Assembly: GCF_017642925.1 (NCBI RefSeq)
Contig: NZ_JAEPOL010000013.1
Location: 62,001-126,000, forward strand
Direction of reading: 5' to 3'
Length of the DNA: 64,000 bases
From: Maricaulis sp.
GTDB lineage: Bacteria; Pseudomonadota; Alphaproteobacteria; Caulobacterales; Maricaulaceae
The notes under the pieces are model-generated. The model did not search any database. It was not told the DNA's origin and saw nothing but the letters and a program-made list of their open reading frames with translations. Positions 29,129-37,950 of this stretch are shown here, in pieces. Within the stretch, counting starts at the first letter, position 1; each line of letters begins with the position of its first letter. The position numbers and the translations under genes are program-made.

Positions 29129-31093
29129 ATGTCGCGTTTTCGTATACTTGCCGTTCTGGCCATGATCGGCGTTCTGGTGTCCTGCCTGTCGCCTGCACAA
29201 GCACGGCAGCCCGGCATCGAGGCCTTTGTGCAAGCACCGAACCTGCGGCACGCCCGGCTGTCACCCGACGGGACCCGGCTGGCTTTCACCACGGAGCAGG
29301 ACGGCGTTTCGGTTCTGATCGTTCGCGACCTGGCCAGCGGCGAGATCGAGGGCAGCCGTATCGACGAACTGCGCACGCATGGCCTGCGTTGGGCGAATGA
29401 CCGGATCCTCCTTCTCACAGCCAGCGAGGTGACCGATATCTGGGGGGTGGAGGGCCGGGTCGATTATCGCGCCCTGCTGGCCTTCGACACAGCCGACGGC
29501 ATGTCCTATCGCCAGCTGCTGCGTCGTTCGAACAGGCTCGGTCTCAATCTCAACCTCGCCGGCATTGCTGGTATCGATACGCAGACGGGACGCCTGATGA
29601 TCCCCGCCTTCGATGACGACCGGCGGCTCAACCTGCTTTCCGTGGACCCCGCAGAAGGGACGGCCCGGACTGCAGCCCGCGGCAGTCGTGACACACTGGA
29701 CTGGGTCGTGGATGCGAGCGGCCAGCCGGCAGCGCGTATCGACTATTCCAACAACCGGAACCGTCAGACCCTGCGCATCCCCGGCGAAGGCGGTGGCTGG
29801 GCCGCGATCGATCAGGACGAGCGTGAGCGCCCGTCCTATTCCCTGCGCGGCTTCCTGCCCGACGGCCGCCTTGCCGTGTCAACACGCCCGGTTCCCGGCC
29901 AGAACGCACCGGACCGGCGGAGCGGGCTGTTCGTCCTGTCGCTGGAGACCGGAGAGCTGGGCGAGACCCTGTTCGAACACGCACAGTATGACTATGTGCG
30001 CACCGTCATGGATCCCTACACCAACCTGGTTGTCGGCGTTGCCTGGATCGAGGATTTCGAGCGAACCACCTGGTTCGATCCCGATCTCGCAGCGCGGCAG
30101 GATGTGGTAGACGCCTCCCTGCCCGGCCAGAATGCACGGCTGCAAAGCTGGGACCGCAACCGGACCCGCTTCGTTGTTGTTGCGGAGACCGGCGAAATGC
30201 CGCCGGTCTATTATCTCTACGACGTCCAGGCACAGTCTATCGACCTGCTTGGCGCTGCCTATCCCGGCATCACACTGGACGTCCTGCAGCCGCGCCAGCA
30301 TATCCGCTACGAGGCCCGCGACGGCGTCTCTGTCGAGGCCTACCTCACTCAGCCGGAAGGCGAAGGGCCGTTCCCGACCGTTGTTCTGCCGCATGGTGGC
30401 CCGGCCGCGCGCGATCGCGGCGGATATGACGATTTCGCGCACTACCTTGCCTCGCAGGGTTATGCCGTGGTCCAGCCGAACTTCCGGGGCTCCTCCGGCT
30501 ATGGCTATCGATGGCTGGAGGCCGGCTATGGCGAATGGGGAACCGGCGTCATGCAGCACGATCTCAGCGATGCGGTGGATCGTCTCGTCAACGCCGGCAT
30601 TACCGACCCGGACCGGGTCTGCATCGTCGGCGCGAGCTATGGCGGCTATGCCGCGCTGGCGGGCGTCGCCTTCACACCGGACCTGTATGCCTGCGGCATC
30701 TCCGTTGCCGGTGTCAGCGATCTGCCGGACATGATGGGCTATGTGCGCGAGCGTTACGGACCGTCACACTGGATTCTCGACAGCTGGGAACGCCGTCTTT
30801 CGGGGGGCGACGAGGCCCGGACACAAGCCGCGCTGCGGGCCGTCTCGCCGGCGGCTCATGCCGAGCGGATAAGCGCGCCGGTTCTGCTGATCCACGGTCG
30901 CAATGACACCGTGGTTCCCATCGACCAGAGCCGGATCATGGAACGCGCGCTGCGGCGGGAAAACCGCGACGTCCAGCTGATCACGCTCGATGACGGCGAC
31001 CACTGGCTGACGAGCACCGAGATGCGCCGCCGCGTTCTGAGCGAGATAGAAGCCTTCCTCGCCGAGCATATCGGACAGGAAACACCGCACTGA
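29129..31093 (+). CDS. Exported S9-family prolyl oligopeptidase-like peptidase, copy 1
   Basis: A 654-residue protein with a signal peptide (MSRFRILAVLAMIGVLVSC; a lipobox-like SC or cleavage near AQA). Residues about 40-385 are a degenerate beta-propeller. Residues about 390-654 are the alpha/beta hydrolase domain, with nucleophile Ser503 in GASYGGYA, Asp in HGRNDTVVP and His in DGDHWL. S9 enzymes of this type cleave short peptides or acyl-amino acids in the periplasm. A GGGGG-type site precedes the ATG. The next gene is a close paralogue. Confidence 0.88.
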   Translation: MSRFRILAVLAMIGVLVSCLSPAQARQPGIEAFVQAPNLRHARLSPDGTRLAFTTEQDGVSVLIVRDLASGEIEGSRIDELRTHGLRWANDRILLLTASEVTDIWGVEGRVDYRALLAFDTADGMSYRQLLRRSNRLGLNLNLAGIAGIDTQTGRLMIPAFDDDRRLNLLSVDPAEGTARTAARGSRDTLDWVVDASGQPAARIDYSNNRNRQTLRIPGEGGGWAAIDQDERERPSYSLRGFLPDGRLAVSTRPVPGQNAPDRRSGLFVLSLETGELGETLFEHAQYDYVRTVMDPYTNLVVGVAWIEDFERTTWFDPDLAARQDVVDASLPGQNARLQSWDRNRTRFVVVAETGEMPPVYYLYDVQAQSIDLLGAAYPGITLDVLQPRQHIRYEARDGVSVEAYLTQPEGEGPFPTVVLPHGGPAARDRGGYDDFAHYLASQGYAVVQPNFRGSSGYGYRWLEAGYGEWGTGVMQHDLSDAVDRLVNAGITDPDRVCIVGASYGGYAALAGVAFTPDLYACGISVAGVSDLPDMMGYVRERYGPSHWILDSWERRLSGGDEARTQAALRAVSPAAHAERISAPVLLIHGRNDTVVPIDQSRIMERALRRENRDVQLITLDDGDHWLTSTEMRRRVLSEIEAFLAEHIGQETPH

Positions 31094-31141
31094 AAAGCCT
31101 CAGCGTCTTGTGCACAAAGCTACACATAAAGGTTGTATTGC

Positions 31142-31175
31142 CTGTCCCCCTGTCGTGAACTCCCGGCAGGGACAG
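31142..31175 (+). terminator. Hairpin between the two S9 peptidase genes
   Basis: ctgtccc (31142-31148) and gggacag (31169-31175) form a 7-bp stem in the 94-nt gap, ending 12 nt before the second start and overlapping its purine-rich ribosome binding region. There is no U-run. It may modulate translation rather than terminate transcription. Confidence 0.3.
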
Positions 31176-31187
31176 AGGGGATTGCCG

Positions 31188-33122
31188 ATGCGTTGTAAGC
31201 GTCTTTTTTCGTGGATTGCCGTTTTGTTTGCCGTCAGCAGCAGCGGCGCTCTGGCACAACCGCTCGAAGCTTTTGTCCAGGAGCCGCACATGCGACTGGC
31301 CGAGCTTTCGCCGGACGGACGCCATCTGGCCTTCACGACCGAGACCGACGGACGGCTGACACTTGTTGTTCACGACCTTGTCGACCAGCAAGGCCAGTCG
31401 GTCGATGTGTCGGAGGTGCGGCCCATCGATCTTCGCTGGGCTGACGACCGCATGCTGCTCCTAATGGCCAGCGATGTGACGGCCTATCTGGGCCTGCGCG
31501 GGACGCTCGACTTCAGCGCCATCGTGGCCATCGACACCCAGGACGGCCTGTCGAGCCGGCAATTGCTGCGCAATGTCCGGCGCGCGGCGATCAATTTCAG
31601 CGGCGGTCGTCTGGTCGGCCTCGATGCCGATAGTGGACGCATTTTCGTGCCGCTTCTGGACCAGAATTTCGACATCAACCTCATGTCCGTGGACCCCCGG
31701 TCCGGCAGTTCCCGCATTGCTTTCCGCGGCAGCCGCTGGACGCGCGACTGGCAGATGGGAGCCGATGGCGAGGTGCTGGCCCGCATCGACTATGCGAGCG
31801 AGGTCCAGCGCGAGACTATTCGCGTCCCCGACGGATCAGGCTGGCGTATCATCTCCGAGGAAAACGGCATCGAACGCCCGAGCCTCGGCCTGGCCGGACA
31901 GATGCCGGACGGCCGCTTTGCCGTTACCACGACTTTCGCCAATGGATCGGGCCGCCGCGGACTTTATGCCTTCTCGCTGGAAACCGGAGAGATCACGGGG
32001 GCGATTTTCGAACATCCTGAATTCGACATCACCGGCGTGATTTCCGATCCCTACACGCAGCAGGTGCTCGGCGTGAGCTGGGATGAAGCTTTTCCGCGGG
32101 TCGAATGGTTCGATCCGCGCTTCGCGGAAATCCAGGCGGTGCTGGACCAGGCTGCGGCCGGCCAGAACCCGGCCATTATCAGCTGGTCGCGCGATCTCTC
32201 CCGGGTGCTCTTCCTGACACAATCCGAGGCCCAGGCGCCGGTCTACTACCTGTTCGATACGGTGAACCCCGCCATCCATCCGCTTGCCGAGACTCATGCG
32301 GGCCTGCCGGCCGGCAGCCTGCGACCGCGCCAGCACATCACCTATCCGGCGCGCGACGGAACCCAGATCGAGGCCTATCTGACCGTGCCGGAAGGCGAAG
32401 GGCCTTTCCCGACCGTCCTGCTGCCACATGGCGGGCCGGCCTCCAGAGATACGGGCGGGTTTGACCCGCTTGCGCACTTCCTCGCCTCACGCGGCTATGC
32501 CGTGGTCCAGCCGAACTTCCGCGGCTCCGGCGGCTATGGCGATGCCTGGGAATTCGCGGGCCATGGCGAGTGGGGTACGGGCGTGATGCAGCACGACCTT
32601 TCCGACGCGGTGGCGGCCCTGACGACGGCCGGCATCGCCGATCCCGCCCGGGTCTGCATCGTGGGCGCCTCCTACGGAGGATATGCTGCTCTGGCCGGCG
32701 CAGTCTTCACGCCGGACCTCTACCGTTGCGCGGTCGCCATTGCGGGCGTCAGCGATGTCGAGGAACTCATCGAACTCGTCGAGAACCGCTATGGCCGCCG
32801 CCACTGGCTTGGCGCCGCCTGGGCCGATCGCTTTACCGGCGAAGGCGATCAATCCCTCGCAGACGCCATGCGCGCCATCTCGCCCGCCAATTTTGCCGAG
32901 AATGCCCAGGCCCCCATCCTGTTGATCCATGGCCGGGACGACAGTGTCGTGCCCTTCTCGCAAAGCCAGATCATGCAGCGGGCCCTGCGCCGGGAGCACA
33001 AGGATGTGGAACTTGTGGCCGTTGACAATGGCGACCACTGGCTGACGAGCACGCAGATGCGCCGGGAGGTCTATGGCGCCCTGGAACGCTTCCTCGCCGA
33101 ACATATCGGCGTTCAGCAATAG
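31188..33122 (+). CDS. Exported S9-family prolyl oligopeptidase-like peptidase, copy 2
   Basis: A 644-residue paralogue of the preceding gene, with a Sec signal peptide (cut near ALA-Q). It has the same architecture: propeller then hydrolase domain, nucleophile Ser495 in GASYGGYA, Asp in HGRDDSVVP, His in NGDHWL. The start at 31188 is chosen because it opens the signal peptide behind gagggg; an upstream Met gives no signal. The two copies are near-identical in the catalytic blocks but diverged in the propeller, which suggests different substrates after duplication. Confidence 0.88.
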   Translation: MRCKRLFSWIAVLFAVSSSGALAQPLEAFVQEPHMRLAELSPDGRHLAFTTETDGRLTLVVHDLVDQQGQSVDVSEVRPIDLRWADDRMLLLMASDVTAYLGLRGTLDFSAIVAIDTQDGLSSRQLLRNVRRAAINFSGGRLVGLDADSGRIFVPLLDQNFDINLMSVDPRSGSSRIAFRGSRWTRDWQMGADGEVLARIDYASEVQRETIRVPDGSGWRIISEENGIERPSLGLAGQMPDGRFAVTTTFANGSGRRGLYAFSLETGEITGAIFEHPEFDITGVISDPYTQQVLGVSWDEAFPRVEWFDPRFAEIQAVLDQAAAGQNPAIISWSRDLSRVLFLTQSEAQAPVYYLFDTVNPAIHPLAETHAGLPAGSLRPRQHITYPARDGTQIEAYLTVPEGEGPFPTVLLPHGGPASRDTGGFDPLAHFLASRGYAVVQPNFRGSGGYGDAWEFAGHGEWGTGVMQHDLSDAVAALTTAGIADPARVCIVGASYGGYAALAGAVFTPDLYRCAVAIAGVSDVEELIELVENRYGRRHWLGAAWADRFTGEGDQSLADAMRAISPANFAENAQAPILLIHGRDDSVVPFSQSQIMQRALRREHKDVELVAVDNGDHWLTSTQMRREVYGALERFLAEHIGVQQ

Positions 33123-33143
33123 CCCGCCACAGCAGGACCTGCC

Positions 33144-33839
33144 CTACCAGGGCAGGTCCTGGCCGGAGACGTGGAAGAAGCGGCCGGACATCGCCGGATT
33201 GCCATAGGCGCGGGCGATCAGGTCCAGCTGGCCTTCCACGCTTTCCTGCACTGTCAGCTGGCCGTTCGGACCGCCCATATCGGTGCGTACCCACCCAGGG
33301 TGCAGGATCAGGACGACGATACCGCGATCCGCCAGATCATGGCTGAGCGACTTGCCGATGGCGTTCAGTGCTGCCTTGGAACCACGATAGCCATAGCCGC
33401 CGCCGGAGCCGTTGTCGGCAATCGAGCCCATGCGCGAGGACTGCAGGGCAACGACCTTCATCTCCGAAGCCGCCACCTTGTCGGCGAACGCCTCGACCAG
33501 GGCCAGCGGCGCGATCGCATTGACCCGGAATTCCAGCGCCATGGCTTCACCGGCCGCGCTGCCGAAGCTGCGCGTTTCCGGCGACATCATGCCGGCATTG
33601 GCAAACAGGAGATCAATAGGACCGTCGATTTCAGCGGCCAGGCGTTTCGGCGCGTCAAGATCCGTGGCGTCGTACGCCACCACGTCCAGCTTGCCCTCGC
33701 CCTGCGGCAGCGCCTTCAGCTCGCTGGCAGCATCCGGATCGCGCACCGCTGCCGTGACATGCCAGCCCCGCTCCAGCAATTGCCGGGCGTGCTCGAGGCC
33801 GAGACCGCGATTGGCACCGGTGATGAGGGCGTGAAACAT
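33144..33839 (-). CDS. Short-chain dehydrogenase/reductase
   Basis: A 231-residue classical SDR with the cofactor loop TGANRGLG (residues 7-14), NAG at the end of strand 4 (ANAGMM), a Ser around the SSRMGS segment, and YGYRGSK as the YxxxK active site. It resembles the C-factor/sepiapterin-type group that reduces small carbonyls with NADPH. The substrate is unknown. It is convergent with the S9 pair and stands alone on its strand, 87 nt after the phytoene-synthase-like gene. Confidence 0.87.
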   Translation of the reverse strand: MFHALITGANRGLGLEHARQLLERGWHVTAAVRDPDAASELKALPQGEGKLDVVAYDATDLDAPKRLAAEIDGPIDLLFANAGMMSPETRSFGSAAGEAMALEFRVNAIAPLALVEAFADKVAASEMKVVALQSSRMGSIADNGSGGGYGYRGSKAALNAIGKSLSHDLADRGIVVLILHPGWVRTDMGGPNGQLTVQESVEGQLDLIARAYGNPAMSGRFFHVSGQDLPW

Positions 33840-33926
33840 GTCGTCTTCTCCGTTGTTCCCGATTCAGCGCGACCGTGATGGGCCATCCCGCCCGCGGCTT
33901 CAACTCTAGTGCTGCAGCCGGAAATG

Positions 33927-34742
33927 TCACCGTCCCGTCAGGGACAGCCAGGACAGGCGCAATTGCCGCGGCAGAAGCGGCCGCTCCGGCGCGATCAGGT
34001 AGGGATTGTCCGGCAGGGTATCCAGATAGCCGCGCGCCAGGACCGCATAGCCGGTGGCCGGCAGGGCCGCTGCGGGCAAGGCTCCGGCAGCCTTGAGATC
34101 GGCCAGCGCCTGTTCGGCAGCGCGACGTACCGGGATCACCGCGCGCTTCACCTTATCCTCGCCCAGGCCCTGCGCCAGCATGGCCGGCGTCGCGCCCGTG
34201 TCCGACAGATCGTCACCGCCCACAGGTGCGCGTCCGATCTTCGCGCGTACCGGGAAGGCGCGCAGCAGCCCGGTGAGCCCCCAGGCCCGTCCCGCAGCCT
34301 GCAGGATTTCGGGCGCCAGTTCCGCCTCGCACAGGCGCAGGGCGAGGCCCATCAGCCGGCCGGCCGTCGCGTCGACATAATCCAGAAGCGCATCCAGCGA
34401 CGCATGGGGCCGCGCCGAGATATCGTCGAAACGCGCATCGATCAGCCCCTGCAGCTCCTCGAGGGGAATCATGCCGGTCAGCTCGGCCAGCCCCTCCGTG
34501 ACGGCGTGGCGGCGGACCTTGGGCGTGTCAGCATACAGGTCGGCGACCGCGTCGTGCCACCAGGTCAGCTTCATCTCGCCGATCATGCCTTCCGAGGTCG
34601 CTTCGGCAATCCGCCCGATCTCCTGATTGAAGGCATACAGGGCGAAAAGGCGGGCGCGCACCTGTGCCGGCGCGAACAGCGCTGCAAGGCGCCGGTCCGG
34701 GTCCGAGGATTGCAGCATTTTGTCGAAATCAGTGTCCTGCAT
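33927..34742 (-). CDS. Squalene/phytoene synthase-family protein (NDUFAF6-like)
   Basis: A 271-residue all-helical protein of the trans-prenyl synthase fold. It begins [33 protein letters not shown], where bona fide synthases carry an Asp-rich motif, and has VDATAGRLM for the second. Both aspartate clusters are weak, as in the NDUFAF6-like group that is found near secDF and trmFO in alphaproteobacteria and is linked to complex I assembly in mitochondria. Prenyl synthase activity is therefore doubtful. Confidence 0.83.
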   Translation of the reverse strand: MQDTDFDKMLQSSDPDRRLAALFAPAQVRARLFALYAFNQEIGRIAEATSEGMIGEMKLTWWHDAVADLYADTPKVRRHAVTEGLAELTGMIPLEELQGLIDARFDDISARPHASLDALLDYVDATAGRLMGLALRLCEAELAPEILQAAGRAWGLTGLLRAFPVRAKIGRAPVGGDDLSDTGATPAMLAQGLGEDKVKRAVIPVRRAAEQALADLKAAGALPAAALPATGYAVLARGYLDTLPDNPYLIAPERPLLPRQLRLSWLSLTGR

Positions 34743-34849
34743 GCGACTTACCGGTAGACAGAGCCGCCGGCCACACCATATGTCCGGTCATAGAAAGACG
34801 GCCGAAAAGGCCAAATAGTGTCCCACCACTGGTCCAACGAGAGGTTCTC

Positions 34850-35452
34850 ATGGCTTTCACCCTGCCCGATCTGCCCTACGCAAAAGATGCGCTGGCTCCC
34901 CATATCTCGTCTGAGACGCTGGATTTCCACCATGGCAAACACCACAACGCCTATGTGAACAATCTGAACGGCCTCGTCGAGGGGACCGACATGGCCTCCA
35001 AGTCGCTCGAGGACATCATCCAGGACACGGCCGGCACGGCCGACAAGGCCGGCATTTTCAACAATGCCGCCCAGATCTGGAACCATACCTTCTACTGGCA
35101 GTCCATGCGCCCCAATGGCGGCGGCGCCCCGACGGGCAAGCTGGCCGAGATGATCGATCGTGATTTCGGCTCCTTCGATGCCTTCAAGGACGCCTTTGCC
35201 AAGGCTGGCGCAACGCAGTTCGGCTCAGGCTGGGCCTGGCTGGTGCTGGCTGACGGCAAGCTGGATGTGCGCAAGACGCTGAATGCGGAAACGCCGCTCA
35301 CCGAAGCCGGCGTGACGCCGCTGCTGACGATGGATGTGTGGGAACACGCCTATTATCTGGACTATCAGAACCGCCGTCCGGACTACATCTCCACCTTCCT
35401 CGATCACCTTGTGAACTGGGAATTCGCGGCCGAGAACCTCGCCGCCGCCTGA
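34850..35452 (+). CDS. sodB: Superoxide dismutase, iron type
   Basis: A 200-residue cytoplasmic SOD. Metal ligands are His27, His79, Asp162 and His166 ([11 protein letters not shown]). [14 protein letters not shown] with Gln75 in the active-site helix is the iron-type signature. The start at 34850 has GAGAGG at the right distance. It is divergent from the phytoene-synthase-like gene, with about 100 nt for its promoter. Together with the periplasmic Cu-type SOD-like gene, the region has one superoxide enzyme for each compartment. Confidence 0.96.
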   Translation: MAFTLPDLPYAKDALAPHISSETLDFHHGKHHNAYVNNLNGLVEGTDMASKSLEDIIQDTAGTADKAGIFNNAAQIWNHTFYWQSMRPNGGGAPTGKLAEMIDRDFGSFDAFKDAFAKAGATQFGSGWAWLVLADGKLDVRKTLNAETPLTEAGVTPLLTMDVWEHAYYLDYQNRRPDYISTFLDHLVNWEFAAENLAAA

Positions 35453-35545
35453 TCCGCCATTTCCCGGCGAATTCGGGGTCGCCAACCCGGCGGCCCCGCC
35501 CTAACCTCCCCCTCGGTCGATAATAATCCCGAGGGGGAGTTCTTA

Positions 35546-36814
35546 ATGGCGTTCCGCACCGCTACCGCCGCGCTGGCCCTTGCCGCCTGCGGCTTCACCG
35601 CTCATGCCCAAACTGCCGAAGCCGTGCCCGATCCGCGGGCGCTCGGCTTCGATCCTGCCGCCTTCGAAGCGCTGGATGCACGGCTCGATGCCCTCGCTGC
35701 AGAACAGGCCCGCCCGGGCTATGCCGCGATCATCGCGCGCCGCGACCGCATCGCCCATATCAGCGAGGCCGGCTTCATCAATATCGAGACCGGTGCGCCC
35801 TTCACGGTCGACAGCCCCGTTCGCATCGCCTCGATGAGCAAGCCGGTGACGGCTGTGGCGACGATGATGCTGGTCGAGGACGGCCTGGTAGGGCTGGACG
35901 ATCCGGTCAGCGATTACATTCCGGCTTTCGCCGATATCGAGGTCGCCGTCAGCCTGATGGCAGACGAGGCGGGCGAGATCCAGACGCGTCCGCCAGAGAC
36001 CGTCATGACGGTTCGTCACCTCCTCACGCACACGTCCGGCCTGGGCTATATCTTCGAGAACCAGACCGATCTGGGTCGGCTTTATATCGAGAACTCGCTC
36101 TATTCCGGCGAGGGCAATCTGGAAGCCCGCATGGAACAGCTGGCTGCCCTGCCGCTCTACAACGATCCCGGCGATACCTGGCAGTATTCCTACGCCAATG
36201 ACGTGCTGGGCCGCGTGGTCGAGGTCGCCTCGGGCATGCCGCTCGAAGACTATATGGAGACCGAGATCTTCGAGCCGCTGGGCATGCACGCGACCGGTTT
36301 CTTCTTCGAGGATGTGAACTTCGACGAAGCCGACATGTCGCCGCTCTACGTGCATGCAGAAGACGGCAGCCTGATCGAATACGCCGAGGCCTTCATGCCG
36401 GACTGGGCGTCCGGTGGCGGCGGCCTGGTCTCGACGGCCAGCGACTATATCCGCTTTGCGATGATGCTCGCCAATGACGGCGCCCTGGGCGATGTGCGGA
36501 TCCTGGAGCCGGAAACGCTGGCCCTCATGGCGAGCCCGCAGGTCACGGCCGAGCAGCTGGGCGAGAGCTGGCAGGGCCGTAGCTACGGCTTTGGTGTCGA
36601 TGTGGTCCTGCCGCCGGCCGAGGGTGCCGACCCGGCGGGTGTTCCCGGCGATTTCAGCTGGGGCGGGATGTTCGATACCGACTTCTTCATCAGCCCGGCC
36701 ACCGATGTCAGCGCCGTGATCATGACGCAGATCCAGCCTGGTCCTTATCGCGCAGAGCCGCGCACCAGCGCCGTCTTCCGCCCGATGGTCTATGCGAGCT
36801 TCGCCTTCGACTGA
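35546..36814 (+). CDS. Exported serine hydrolase, beta-lactamase/class C family
   Basis: A 422-residue protein with a signal peptide (cut near AHA-Q). The nucleophile motif is SMSK (Ser96, Lys99), followed by RHLLTHTSGLGY and YSYANDVLGRVVE, the YxN element. The C-terminal FSWGGMFDTDF stands for the KTG-type strand. It is unrelated in detail to the serine hydrolase at 10.6-12.2 kb. Likely an esterase or peptidase acting in the periplasm; the substrate is unknown. It lies 93 nt after sodB and ends before a strong terminator. Confidence 0.86.
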   Translation: MAFRTATAALALAACGFTAHAQTAEAVPDPRALGFDPAAFEALDARLDALAAEQARPGYAAIIARRDRIAHISEAGFINIETGAPFTVDSPVRIASMSKPVTAVATMMLVEDGLVGLDDPVSDYIPAFADIEVAVSLMADEAGEIQTRPPETVMTVRHLLTHTSGLGYIFENQTDLGRLYIENSLYSGEGNLEARMEQLAALPLYNDPGDTWQYSYANDVLGRVVEVASGMPLEDYMETEIFEPLGMHATGFFFEDVNFDEADMSPLYVHAEDGSLIEYAEAFMPDWASGGGGLVSTASDYIRFAMMLANDGALGDVRILEPETLALMASPQVTAEQLGESWQGRSYGFGVDVVLPPAEGADPAGVPGDFSWGGMFDTDFFISPATDVSAVIMTQIQPGPYRAEPRTSAVFRPMVYASFAFD

Positions 36815-36929
36815 CAAAGTGCAGAACCCGCGCGACGGAGATGCCGGACAGCGGCGTTGAACAGGCGAGACGGACGCCCCTCCCTGTTCCCCTGTCCGTC
36901 TCGCTCACATGTCCCCCCTGACATGTCAC

Positions 36930-36952
36930 AGGGCCCGCCGATGGCGGGCCCT
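36930..36952. terminator. Strong bidirectional terminator between convergent genes
   Basis: agggcccgcc (36930-36939) and ggcgggccct (36943-36952) form a 10-bp stem with a 3-nt loop, followed by TGTTTGTG. It serves the serine hydrolase and the convergent secDF operon. Confidence 0.75.
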
Positions 36953-36985
36953 GTTTGTGTCCGGAATACTGCGGGAGACGATACT

Positions 36986-37939
36986 CTACTGGTCGGAGCT
37001 CTCGCCGCTGTCGCGTTGCACCTGCGTGAAGAGCAGGAGCGGCGATGCCACGAAGATCGAGGAATAGGTACCGATCACGATGCCCCAGATCATCGCGAAG
37101 GCGAAGCCTTCCAGCGATGCTCCGCCGATCAGGTAGAGCGAGATCAGCGCGACCAGCGTGGTCGCCGAGGTCAGGATGGTGCGCGACAGCGTGTCATTGA
37201 TCGACAGGTTGAGCACTTCCGGAAGCGGCATCTTCTTGTACTTGCGAAGATTCTCCCGGATCCGGTCATACACGACCACGGTGTCGTTCATTGAGTAGCC
37301 GACAATCGTCAGGATCGCCGCCACCGTCGCGAGGTCGAAGGTCATCTGGGTGACCGAGAACATGCCGACCGTCGCGATCACGTCGTGGATCAGGGCGACG
37401 ATGGCGCCGACCGAATACTGCCACTCGAAGCGGAACCAGATGTAGATCAGCATCAGGAAGAGCGCGACGCCGATCGCGGTGAAGCCTGTCACCACCAGCT
37501 CGCCGGAAACAGCACCGCCGATGACAGTCGTTCCGCGCAGCTGCGCATCCGGGAAGTTCTCGGCGATGGCGGCTTCCAGCGTTTCGCGCGCAGCCTGGTT
37601 GGCGCGTTCCGCTTCCGCGCCCTCGCCCGGCTGCAGCGGCAGGGCGATCAGGATCGTGTGGCGGGCCTCCAGCGAATTGCCGGCCTCCTGGATACGCGGT
37701 TCACCGAGCTCCAGCGCCGACACGACGGTCCGCACGTCCTCGATCGAGGTTTCCGGCGCCGTTTCGACTTCGGTCTGGATACCGCCGCGGAAATCGATAC
37801 CGAAATTGATGCCGACATTGGCGAACTCGAACAGCGAGAACAGCAGCACGAGTGCCGACAGGCCGAGCGCAAAGAAGCGCATGCGGATGAAGGGGACATT
37901 GCCGGTGACCGGCAGGTATTTGACGAGAGCAAGCGACAT
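36986..37939 (-). CDS. secF: Protein translocase subunit SecF
   Basis: SecF with SecD uses the proton gradient to pull exported proteins through SecYEG. The 317-residue product has an N-terminal helix, a periplasmic P4-type domain (FGIDFRGGIQTEVE) and five further membrane helices with GYSMNDTVVVYDRIREN, the conserved loop. It lies 11 nt after secD. Length and start fit the family. Confidence 0.97.
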   Translation of the reverse strand: MSLALVKYLPVTGNVPFIRMRFFALGLSALVLLFSLFEFANVGINFGIDFRGGIQTEVETAPETSIEDVRTVVSALELGEPRIQEAGNSLEARHTILIALPLQPGEGAEAERANQAARETLEAAIAENFPDAQLRGTTVIGGAVSGELVVTGFTAIGVALFLMLIYIWFRFEWQYSVGAIVALIHDVIATVGMFSVTQMTFDLATVAAILTIVGYSMNDTVVVYDRIRENLRKYKKMPLPEVLNLSINDTLSRTILTSATTLVALISLYLIGGASLEGFAFAMIWGIVIGTYSSIFVASPLLLFTQVQRDSGESSDQ

Positions 37940-37950
37940 CTCAGCCTCCC

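Noticed and set aside
33927-34742. Carotenoid or hopanoid biosynthesis gene (phytoene/squalene synthase)
   Set aside because: The Asp-rich motifs are degenerate and no other isoprenoid genes are nearby; the NDUFAF6-like reading fits the conserved neighbourhood better.
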